A DNA stretch of 64,000 bases. Source: Paraburkholderia sp. BL25I1N1 (lineage in GTDB: Bacteria > Pseudomonadota > Gammaproteobacteria > Burkholderiales > Burkholderiaceae). This document shows, in pieces, positions 53,713-61,491 of this stretch (position 1 is the stretch's first letter; every line of letters starts with the position of its first letter). Below the pieces are notes generated by a model. The model saw only the letters and a program-made list of their open reading frames with translations. It did no database searches and was not told the DNA's origin. The DNA is taken from the NCBI RefSeq assembly GCF_003002025.1, contig NZ_PVZB01000018.1:102944-166943 (forward strand). Direction: 5' to 3'. Both the position numbers and the translations under genes were made by a program.

Positions 53713-54446
53713 ATGCTACTTTTGATTTTTCTGGCAAGTCGGTACTGGTTACCGGGGCTTCGAGCGGGATCGGGCGTGCGACGGTTGAGGCGTTGTGCGC
53801 GTCGGGCGCGAATGTGGTGGCTGCCGCGCGCAATGTGAAGGAGCTTGCGCGGTTGGCGGAGGAAACGGGTTGCGAGCCGTTGACGCTCGATGTGAGCGAT
53901 GAGGCGGCTATCGATGATGCGTTTGGTTCGCTCGATACGTTTGATGGGCTCGTGAATTGTGCCGGGATTGCGTTGCTCGAGCGTGCTGTCGATACGACGG
54001 GTGAGAGTTTCGATCGTGTGATGGCGGTGAATGCGCGGGGCGCGGTGCTGGTGGCCAAGCATGTGGCACGAGGGATGATCGATGCTCAGCGCGGTGGCAG
54101 TATCGTTAATGTTTCCAGTCAGGCTGCGCTGGTGGCGTTGGATGATCATTTGAGTTATTCGGCCTCCAAGGCTGCGCTTGATGCTGTTACCAGGGCTTTG
54201 TGTGTTGAGTTGGGGCCGTTCGGGATTCGGGTTAATAGTGTTAATCCTACGGTTACGTTGACGCCTATGGCGGTGCTGGCTTGGAGTGATCCGGTTAAGC
54301 GGGATCCGGCGCTTAAGGCTATTCCGTTGCAGCGGTTTGCTGAGTCTGCTGAGGTTGCTGCGACTATTTTGTTCTTGTTAAGTGGGGCTGCTTCTATGGT
54401 TAGCGGGGTTTGTTTGGCTGTTGATGGGGGGTATACGGCTAGGTGA
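53709..54446 (+). CDS. SDR oxidoreductase, L-xylulose reductase (DCXR)-like
   Basis: Short-chain dehydrogenase of 245 residues. The cofactor loop TGASSGIG is at about residues 15-22, with catalytic NVSSQAA and SYSASKAA. The close fit to dicarbonyl/L-xylulose reductases (VNPTVTLTPMA) suggests interconversion of L-xylulose and xylitol or a similar pair. It overlaps the kinase gene by 4 nt and ends system 2. Third-position base use drifts to G and T through the gene, unlike its neighbours. Confidence 0.88.
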   Translation: MNATFDFSGKSVLVTGASSGIGRATVEALCASGANVVAAARNVKELARLAEETGCEPLTLDVSDEAAIDDAFGSLDTFDGLVNCAGIALLERAVDTTGESFDRVMAVNARGAVLVAKHVARGMIDAQRGGSIVNVSSQAALVALDDHLSYSASKAALDAVTRALCVELGPFGIRVNSVNPTVTLTPMAVLAWSDPVKRDPALKAIPLQRFAESAEVAATILFLLSGAASMVSGVCLAVDGGYTAR

Positions 54447-54735
54447 GGTTCTTTGATTGTGCGGTATTTGTTGGGGAGCACAGGGGGAAATTTTGTGGGC
54501 CGGCCACCGCGTGCCGATTCATCTGCGTCAGCCACCTTCCGGTCCGGCCACGCGGCCCGAGTGTATTTGCCCGCCTGGCACGGCGGAAGCGTGCGGCGGT
54601 ACAGGATTAAACGCATCCGGTAATTACGCGCCGGCCGTGCGCAAGCGGGGGGCATTGGATTCATCCTGTTGGTGCATTCCGCTCGATACTCGGTTAGCCG
54701 GCCAATCACGGTCGGCCTGATTCAGGGTCAACGAC
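54447..54735. other. Boundary between polyol island and T6SS module
   Basis: This 289-bp gap between convergent units holds no gene that I can support. No clear terminator, attachment site or repeat is visible. Confidence 0.4.
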
Positions 54736-54990
54736 TCAATCGAGCATCCAGCTATCGTCGCCTTCGATCAGTGTGCCGCCGTGGCTGGTCATATCGCCCT
54801 TGCGGGCGACACCCGCGCCGCCGAATGTGGAGGCCGAGCCAGTAACGATGACCGCGCCGCAGCTTGTTTGATCGCCTATCCGGGCGACAGCACGGCCGTT
54901 GACCGTCACGCCACTTGCACCGCTGATGACAGTGCCGAACCCGTGCATAGGGCAGGAATGAAGATGACCTACGAGAGCGATGGGGCGCAT
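54736..54990 (-). CDS. PAAR-domain protein (T6SS spike tip)
   Basis: An 84-residue protein that caps the VgrG spike and can help load effectors. PAAR features are MRPIALVGHLHSCPMHG at the N-terminus (His and Cys zinc ligands), GTVISGASGVTVNGRAVARIGDQTSCG and repeated short beta-strands ending DMTSHGG. It contains only the PAAR domain, with no toxin extension. It is the last gene of the vgrG-effector cluster and is GC-rich, unlike the two genes before it. Confidence 0.93.
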   Translation of the reverse strand: MRPIALVGHLHSCPMHGFGTVISGASGVTVNGRAVARIGDQTSCGAVIVTGSASTFGGAGVARKGDMTSHGGTLIEGDDSWMLD

Positions 54991-55019
54991 AAAAACCTAT
55001 ATGAGATACCTGCAATGGA

Positions 55020-56009
55020 TCAACGGCAAATAATTTTCTGAAAAACCGGGTATCTCGCAATTCGCCATTTGTCTCCAATATTTTCTGAAATATATGAGAA
55101 ATGAGTGCGATACCGTTTCCCATCGAAACGGTAGATGGCGATATTGCTGCTCCCCATGTCTCCTCGGGCTTCGGTTTTGAGATCAGGAAGTCCGTTACAC
55201 CAATGTCGTTTTTGATCGAAGGGACCGTCGTCAACGTGTAAAAGCTGGGTGGCGGTCGATTTTGACGACAATCTGAATATCCAGGACGGGGAATTTACCT
55301 GAGTGGACTCCATATCAATATTGCAATCCGCAAAAAGTAAGTTTTCGTGCCTGTTAGCACATATGCTTACCGATATGCCGCTTGCGCCGCATTGATCTTT
55401 GATGTTTTTTATAATTGCACGCGAGTTCCGAATCAGACCGGCGGCCGTATTGATATCAATCGCTTTCTTTATTTTGCATGTGTCACCTCCTGTATTTTCC
55501 AGCGAAGACTTGGAATTTCGATATACTGGTTCGAGTTTTACTATTATCTTTTGTAGGGTTGTCTTCAAGCAAGTCCTGTTTTTGCAAGATGCCAGTTTAG
55601 CATTCTGTGTCTGGACAGCTCGAAATAACGATTCTGGATCGTCTGAGGCAGCAATCGACGCGTACTGCAGGAAACTCGCCTTGAAAATCAAAGGGGGAAT
55701 CCGGGCGTCTGTGCAGGTTCCCTTCGGATATCGTTCGCGGGCTTCCCGCACCATGCGCTGAACCTCAATGTCGCTTTCGACGGAAACGTCGTAACACGGC
55801 GAAAGTAGAATCTGCGTAGATACATACGCCGGAGAGAACTGACTTAGAGATGGAATATCCAAATCGCCTGCCGCTCTAACGCCAGGCAGCCAGCCGATGA
55901 AAATAATAGCCGCCAAAATTTTAATAGAGAGGATCGCGAAAGGGATTCCATTGTCAAGCGAAAATAATGGCGATGATCTTGAAAAATAACGTGACACCAG
56001 GAACTTCAT
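55020..56009 (-). CDS. Exported hypothetical protein; candidate T6SS immunity protein 1
   Basis: No family recognised. The 329-residue product has a hydrophobic export segment at about residues 25-46 (ILSIKILAAIIFIGWLPGVRA), so the mature protein should be periplasmic. It contains about eleven Cys after the signal, many in closely spaced pairs (CKNRTC, CGASGISVSIC), suggesting disulfides. The C-terminus IAIYRFDGKRYRTHF resembles a motif often seen in small secreted or immunity proteins. There is no clear ribosome site at ATG 56009. The base composition is clearly AT-richer than neighbours. It lies between the effector and PAAR. Confidence 0.7.
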   Translation of the reverse strand: MKFLVSRYFSRSSPLFSLDNGIPFAILSIKILAAIIFIGWLPGVRAAGDLDIPSLSQFSPAYVSTQILLSPCYDVSVESDIEVQRMVREARERYPKGTCTDARIPPLIFKASFLQYASIAASDDPESLFRAVQTQNAKLASCKNRTCLKTTLQKIIVKLEPVYRNSKSSLENTGGDTCKIKKAIDINTAAGLIRNSRAIIKNIKDQCGASGISVSICANRHENLLFADCNIDMESTQVNSPSWIFRLSSKSTATQLLHVDDGPFDQKRHWCNGLPDLKTEARGDMGSSNIAIYRFDGKRYRTHFSYISENIGDKWRIARYPVFQKIICR

Positions 56010-56029
56010 ATATATTGTCTGTTCGCGAG

Positions 56030-56707
56030 CTACTCTTCGTTGAATTGGATGGTTTTTATCATTTCCAATAAAATATTGTAGCTAAACCCACTGTCGAGAT
56101 CAAAATCCTCTGCATTTCGTGTGACGCAATACTGTTGCATTGTCGCGCTTGACTTCGAATTTCCTATCACAATGCGAATGCACCGATTGACGGAAGAATA
56201 TCGCTGACAATAATCAGGTGCCGTGATTTTTCTGTTGGAGTTTTTGTAGATGTCCTCTACCAACCACCCCCTCCAATTCCGACCACTAAGTTTGATAGAG
56301 GTTGCGCTTGTTGCGACAGCGCACGCGGATGGGACTATTTTTCTAGTATGTACATTGCCATTCTTTTCAGCCACAATGAAGCTATCTTTTTTCCTCAGCA
56401 TTTGATCAATGCCAACACGTCGAATATTTAGCGATGGAATTCTTTCAACCCAACTGGGATCATGAATTCCGAACCCTTGTGGCGCGAGTGACAAAACGGT
56501 CCCGTTGTCGGATTTATATGATCCAAGGCAATCGAGAAGTTTTCCTTTGCCATCGGGAGACAGCGCGGAGGGAAGTTCTATCGAAATTCCACATGTTTTG
56601 GATGGTTTTCCAGAAATCAACAGTTGATGGTCGGCATTTGACGCCGCAAAACTGGATATCCAGGTAGAGAAAAAAATCGTTGCGATCAGTATGCTCCGGG
56701 CTCGCAT
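56030..56707 (-). CDS. Exported hypothetical protein; candidate T6SS immunity protein 2
   Basis: No family recognised. The 225-residue product has a signal peptide (about residues 1-22, ISSFA|AS), so it is probably periplasmic. It has six Cys residues (three or so disulfides possible) and no catalytic motif that I know. AAGGA lies 6 nt before ATG 56707. It directly follows the peptidoglycan-hydrolase effector gene (76-bp gap) and is AT-rich, which fits a horizontally acquired effector-immunity pair. Confidence 0.7.
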   Translation of the reverse strand: MRARSILIATIFFSTWISSFAASNADHQLLISGKPSKTCGISIELPSALSPDGKGKLLDCLGSYKSDNGTVLSLAPQGFGIHDPSWVERIPSLNIRRVGIDQMLRKKDSFIVAEKNGNVHTRKIVPSACAVATSATSIKLSGRNWRGWLVEDIYKNSNRKITAPDYCQRYSSVNRCIRIVIGNSKSSATMQQYCVTRNAEDFDLDSGFSYNILLEMIKTIQFNEE

Positions 56708-56782
56708 TTTTATTTCCTTGAAAGATGATATATAGCGGCTCGTTCAGTTACGAGGCGAGATTAAGTTCGGTCTGAAATGGCA

Positions 56783-59134
56783 TTACTCTTCCCTCTGCCT
56801 CATCAGCGAAGGATCTGTCGGCATATTCGGTGCATCGCCAAGAATAAAATTCACGTAATGAAAAAACTCTCTACGCTGGGGAAGTCCGGTGCTCCCCCCA
56901 TTAACTGGTGTCGTGATCGCGGCGACATTCGCATCAGCTACTCCTACGTCCGCACGGCGATCAATATTCATCCCGCTTCGCAGGGCCCCGGTGTTGGGTG
57001 ACTGCATTACCTTACTAATCCAGAAGTACCCGGCTGAATCGGCGACGGCGGTTGCATCGGAAGAAAGCAGTTCAGGATTGGGATCGGTCGTGAAGTCGCG
57101 TCCGCGAAAGCGACTGTACGCAGCGTAACTGCCACGTCCGGTAAGATGAATTAGCCCCCGGCCGCGAAACCTTGCCCCATCGCCCGTTTGCGTATTTCCC
57201 ATCGACACCGCCTTCTGGTGAACTTCATCCGGTCGTTGCGCTATATAGTCGGGTCGATTTCGACCGTGCAGAAACCCCATCGCTTGTAGCCAATCATGTT
57301 TGTGATCGAAGTCGTCCCCAGCCTCTTGCGGAGTTAACGCCTCGTACATCGTGCGGAAATACCGGCTGTCGCCAAGCTCGACCGTTGCCCTTAGCGCTCC
57401 GGTTTCTTTGAATATTTGCGCTAGGAAATGGGCCTGTCTTTGAGGAGTCGAAAAGCCATACTTCCTCCACATGCGATTTATCGCCGTATGCATATCCGGA
57501 GGCATGAAACCGTGGTCATTGTTGCCTGAATGCCATCGGTTTTGCGCCGTCTGCCATGGAATTTCTCCGCCTGCATTGGGACTGGACCGTTTGGGCAATG
57601 TCTGTGTCAGCTCTCGAAGGCTCCGCCATCCGCACTTCTTGAACATCTGAATAAACCGCCCCGGATGAAAGTGGTAGTGAACCTTGCCCAGCGTCAGTCC
57701 GTGTGCCTGAGCGTCCTCCCAGAAGGCCAGCGCTGCGTGGTGCTGTTTGAGCTTCGTATAGGCGTCTGGACTCAGACAGCCGGTCATTAGCGCTGAAGCC
57801 GGCAGATCATTCGGATCAGTGCCCTTGAGCCAACGCCAGCGCGTATCGAAGTCGTCGCGCGACCACTCTGTCGGCATCTTTACAACGCAATAGCTGAGCC
57901 GTTCCCGCGTCGGACCGTCAAGGCTGCGCGCGTAAGCTCGCGCAATGCGTTCGCGCTTTCTCTGCGCCTGCTGTTCGGCTGGCGTCGGCGCGGCTGCCCC
58001 GCTTGTGGCCGCTGGCGGACTCACAGCCGGCGGTGCGCCCGGGTCAAGCATGGCAATCAGCACATCGGAATCGCACCGGCTGTTGCCGTCTGTATCGTCG
58101 TCGACAAACGTCCACCCCAGCCAGTCGGGGGAATCCGCATCGCTGTAGACTCTGACGCCGGGACCATTCAGATTCGCATACACAGCCGTGTGATCGACCG
58201 GTGAATGAATCTGCCGGATGTGCGGCAGGCGTCCCTGATAGAGATCTGTCGCTGCCGGTGCATCTGGGCCGATCACCCGGCCAAAGCGCAGCATTTCATA
58301 GCCTGCGCTGGGGCATCCAGGATAGCGCCGGGTGGCACGCTCATACAGGCCGTAGGCATCTTCCGGCGTCGCCGAGCCAAGTACCGCGCCCCGGATGCTG
58401 CGTGTGGTCAGGGTGATCAAGCCAGTGGACTCTGTGATACTTACGATCGCCGGCTCCGTTGTCGTCGCCTGCACCGGCACCTGCCACGCGGGATGGGCTG
58501 CCGAGCCAACCGATGGATCGCTGGCATAGAGTTGCGTACCAGCTGGCAACACGACGTGAATGTCGCCCCACAGACTATTGGTTCGCCCCTGTTCCGCTGC
58601 CAGCGGCCCGTGGTTACGCCCCATCAGTGCCACGACGCTGGTGGCGTCGGCGACGATCTCGAAGTGGATACGGTTCGGCTGGCCGTAGATCGCGCCAGGC
58701 AAACCGATCGCGTCCTTGCGGTACACCCTGCTGCCGCGCGCCACCTGGGTCGTGTGCATGTGCTGGTAGATCGAGTAGAACTCGACGTTCACCCCTTCGC
58801 CAATCTCCGTTGCGTGCTTCAGGATCACCACACCGTTGCTCGTCCAGCCCTTGTAGTACAGCAACGGATGCGCCGCGATGACCGCTGGATCGTCATGATG
58901 CTGCGGAATGTCATCACTGCCACGCGCGAACACGACCTCGCCGTCGGCAATCGCGCACACTGGCTCCGAGCTGTCCGCATTGCCCTGCGCTTCGAGATGG
59001 ATGCCTCCATGCCAGCCAAATTCGCGGCTGACGGGAAACGCGCCCTTGCCACTGCGTTCGCCCAGGGTCGTGACGGGTTGCGTTGAGTCGTCCTCATGCG
59101 CGGCTGCGCTGAGGAAGGGTTGGCTGATCAGCAT
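56783..59134 (-). CDS. Putative T6SS peptidoglycan-hydrolase effector (M23-like plus GH19)
   Basis: A 783-residue protein without a signal peptide. Residues about 35-165 resemble an M23/LytM peptidase fold (WHGGIHLEAQ, GVVILKHA, YQHMHTTQV, RIHFEIV), but the second zinc ligand Asp of the HxGxD motif is His46 and the first His of the HxH motif is Arg155. A disordered Pro/Ala linker spans about 366-395. The C-terminal domain (about 545-770) is GH19 lysozyme/chitinase-like, with catalytic Glu577 in FKETGA, Glu586, GDGARFRGRGLIHLTGRGSY and ITTPVNGGSTGL. It lies between vgrG and two exported proteins, as an effector would. AGGA precedes the ATG. Confidence 0.85.
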   Translation of the reverse strand: MLISQPFLSAAAHEDDSTQPVTTLGERSGKGAFPVSREFGWHGGIHLEAQGNADSSEPVCAIADGEVVFARGSDDIPQHHDDPAVIAAHPLLYYKGWTSNGVVILKHATEIGEGVNVEFYSIYQHMHTTQVARGSRVYRKDAIGLPGAIYGQPNRIHFEIVADATSVVALMGRNHGPLAAEQGRTNSLWGDIHVVLPAGTQLYASDPSVGSAAHPAWQVPVQATTTEPAIVSITESTGLITLTTRSIRGAVLGSATPEDAYGLYERATRRYPGCPSAGYEMLRFGRVIGPDAPAATDLYQGRLPHIRQIHSPVDHTAVYANLNGPGVRVYSDADSPDWLGWTFVDDDTDGNSRCDSDVLIAMLDPGAPPAVSPPAATSGAAAPTPAEQQAQRKRERIARAYARSLDGPTRERLSYCVVKMPTEWSRDDFDTRWRWLKGTDPNDLPASALMTGCLSPDAYTKLKQHHAALAFWEDAQAHGLTLGKVHYHFHPGRFIQMFKKCGWRSLRELTQTLPKRSSPNAGGEIPWQTAQNRWHSGNNDHGFMPPDMHTAINRMWRKYGFSTPQRQAHFLAQIFKETGALRATVELGDSRYFRTMYEALTPQEAGDDFDHKHDWLQAMGFLHGRNRPDYIAQRPDEVHQKAVSMGNTQTGDGARFRGRGLIHLTGRGSYAAYSRFRGRDFTTDPNPELLSSDATAVADSAGYFWISKVMQSPNTGALRSGMNIDRRADVGVADANVAAITTPVNGGSTGLPQRREFFHYVNFILGDAPNMPTDPSLMRQREE

Positions 59135-59175
59135 CAGGTTTCCTATTTTTTTGTTCGTCTGTTTTGGGAATGGGT

Positions 59176-61314
59176 TTAGTCCGACAACGGCACATGGCCC
59201 GGATCGAGCAACTGGCCCGGCAGTGGAATGCCATGCATTCCAGGCACTCCCCCCGAGCCATCCTCCTGAGTTAAGGCACCTTTGAGCTTTATCGCGATGC
59301 CCTCGATCGTGACGCCGCTACTATCAATGGTGAAGCTGCCACCGGGTGCCTTGATGACCAGTCTGTCGCTTGCCTGAAGCTCATATATCTGTGTCCGGCG
59401 CGCGATGGCCTGCCCCGCCCGAAGCTGATGACGACCCTGCACGACATGCTCCGCGTTCCCGCCGGTTTCGATCTGGTAGTCGGCCGCAATCCGGTCCCGC
59501 CGACTGTTGCCCACGTTCTCCACACGGTCCTTGCCGATCGTGACCGTCTGGTTCCGTCCGACCGACACGGTATCGTCCAGCCCGACACGGCGCCGGCTGT
59601 CATGTGCAATATCGACCTGCTCGTCGTTGCCAACGTGGCGCGCGCGATCATGGCCCACCGTAACGGTCTGGTCGTGCTCGACCGCATGCACCTCGTCGTT
59701 TTCTACTTCGGTACGGAGGTTTTTCTCGGCATGAATCCATACTTCTTCGCGGCCCTTCTTGTCCTCGAAGCGAATCGCGTTAGCGGTGCCATAGCCGCCC
59801 TCCTTCGTAGAGCGCGATAGCGTCCCGCTCTGCGTCGCGTTATCCGGTAGCTTCCACGGCGGCATGCTCATCGCGTTGTACACGCGCCCGGTCACGATGG
59901 GCCTGTCCGGGTCACCGTTTTCGAAGTCGACAATAACTTCAGTTCCAACCCGCGGAATGTTGATGCCGCCGAAGTTACTGCCCGCCCACGGATAAGACAC
60001 GCGCACCCAGCACGACGAATTCTGGTCATTCACGGGTGACCTATCCCAATGAAACTTCAGCTTCACACGTCCGTACTGGTCGGTCCAGATTTCACTTCCC
60101 GTGTACCCAGTCACGATCGCCGTCTGCGGACCCGTTGTGCGCGGTTTGCTCACCGTGCGCGGTGGCCGGAACATCGTGGTCGCCGGCTGCACTTCGAAAG
60201 TCGTATTGACCCGATACTGGCCTTCGCCGGTTACTTCGCCGATCTCCTCGGCATCTAGCCTGACGCGGATCACCAGGTACTCGCGGTTCGCCGCTTCCTG
60301 CGGATAGCTCGCCAGCGTGAATGTCGTGCCGCACACCACATCGCGCAGGTTGCCTCGGCCTACGGCGCGTTCTCCCCGAGCGCGGATTTCCTGCATGCGT
60401 ACACGCGCGAACTGCTCGCCCTGCTGCGGGTCGGTATAGTCGCCCGGCCATTCGTAGACTGTCAGATCGTTATGCCGCGCGCCCTGCGGCAACGCATTCT
60501 GTACCGCCAGGTTTGCGCTCGGCTTCGTGAAGTCGAAATCATCCGTCGTCCAGATTCCCGACTGGATGCTCTCGGTCGTGTCGAAGTGGCTGACATATTC
60601 GGCGTCGATCTTCCTGTCAGGCGGGAGGTACTGCAACGTGTGATACGCCTCGCTGACCACGCGCCTGTGCGCGCCGAGATTATCGACAAGCACCATCCGG
60701 TGCACGCCGTTCGAGTGCTCGAAGAACCAGTAAATTCCGTGTTCTTCCATGAGCCTCTGAATGAACGAAAAGTCCGACTCACCGTACTGCACCTGATAGA
60801 CGAGCCTCGGATACGTGCCGCCCAGGCGCTTGACGTACGAGTACATGTAGTTGCCTTTGAGTACCTCGTCGATAATCTCGACCACCGAGCGGTTTTGAAA
60901 GATTCGGTAGTCCGTGCGCTGTCCGGCGAGCACGATCCACGGCTTGAGAATCAGCCGGTAGTGGTACTGCCGGTTTAGCGGCGCAACCAGACTTGCCGCC
61001 GTGACGATGCCGCTGATTTCCCGTTCACCCTTGCCGATATTCGCGGCGCCCGAATGGAAGGTGCCCATCCCGTCGAGCTGGACGGTCACGGTCAGCTCCT
61101 TGCCGACCATCGCCTTCAGGTCCAGATTGGCCGCGGCGCTGTCCGGCAGCAGCGGACTGAGCGGCGTGACCAGTCCCAATTCATATTCGTAGATCTTCGA
61201 AAGCGCTTCCTCTCCCCTGATCGAGCGTATCAGGAGGGCAGGTTCGCCGTCGTCCAGCTTCGGCAGCGCGGCGCCGCTAACGGTGAAGGTACGTGGAGTC
61301 ATGAAGTTCAACAT
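59176..61314 (-). CDS. vgrG: T6SS spike protein VgrG (TssI)
   Basis: Trimeric puncturing spike of the T6SS, 712 residues. The N-terminal gp27-like domain (about 1-385) includes YRLILKPWIVLAGQRTDYRIFQ and FIQRLMEEHGIYWFFEH. The OB-fold gp5 part includes QYGRVKLKFHWDRSP and PRVGTEVIVDFENGDPDRPIVTGRVYN; a C-terminal beta-helix shows short VG-D-repeats. No large toxin domain is fused. ATG 61314 has GGAGG 9-13 nt upstream; an in-frame ATG at 61302 is less well placed. The frame is open upstream, but the extra residues are not VgrG-like. Confidence 0.95.
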   Translation of the reverse strand: MLNFMTPRTFTVSGAALPKLDDGEPALLIRSIRGEEALSKIYEYELGLVTPLSPLLPDSAAANLDLKAMVGKELTVTVQLDGMGTFHSGAANIGKGEREISGIVTAASLVAPLNRQYHYRLILKPWIVLAGQRTDYRIFQNRSVVEIIDEVLKGNYMYSYVKRLGGTYPRLVYQVQYGESDFSFIQRLMEEHGIYWFFEHSNGVHRMVLVDNLGAHRRVVSEAYHTLQYLPPDRKIDAEYVSHFDTTESIQSGIWTTDDFDFTKPSANLAVQNALPQGARHNDLTVYEWPGDYTDPQQGEQFARVRMQEIRARGERAVGRGNLRDVVCGTTFTLASYPQEAANREYLVIRVRLDAEEIGEVTGEGQYRVNTTFEVQPATTMFRPPRTVSKPRTTGPQTAIVTGYTGSEIWTDQYGRVKLKFHWDRSPVNDQNSSCWVRVSYPWAGSNFGGINIPRVGTEVIVDFENGDPDRPIVTGRVYNAMSMPPWKLPDNATQSGTLSRSTKEGGYGTANAIRFEDKKGREEVWIHAEKNLRTEVENDEVHAVEHDQTVTVGHDRARHVGNDEQVDIAHDSRRRVGLDDTVSVGRNQTVTIGKDRVENVGNSRRDRIAADYQIETGGNAEHVVQGRHQLRAGQAIARRTQIYELQASDRLVIKAPGGSFTIDSSGVTIEGIAIKLKGALTQEDGSGGVPGMHGIPLPGQLLDPGHVPLSD

Positions 61315-61491
61315 AGGCTCGATCCTCCGTGTGAACTGGACCGGTCGCCACTCATGAGACGAATCCCGTTGTGCCGGGCGTGCGACGCCCTGCGTTCTGT
61401 CATGCGTGTCTGCATCAATCGTTTCCCATGAACGCCGCGCGCCGTGTCGATCGCCCCGGCTGCCTGCCATGCCTTTTCCCTGCGGTTCTAC

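Noticed and set aside
55399..55761. 120-residue plus-strand frame in the AT-rich part of the T6SS module
   Set aside because: It is antisense to the 329-residue exported protein gene, without a ribosome site. The exported protein has a signal and fits the cluster direction.
56783..61314. Prophage tail and lysis cassette (spike, GH19 lysozyme, M23)
   Set aside because: Phage-like parts are expected in T6SS. TssF, TssG, full VgrG and PAAR are present and no capsid, terminase, holin or integrase gene is seen.
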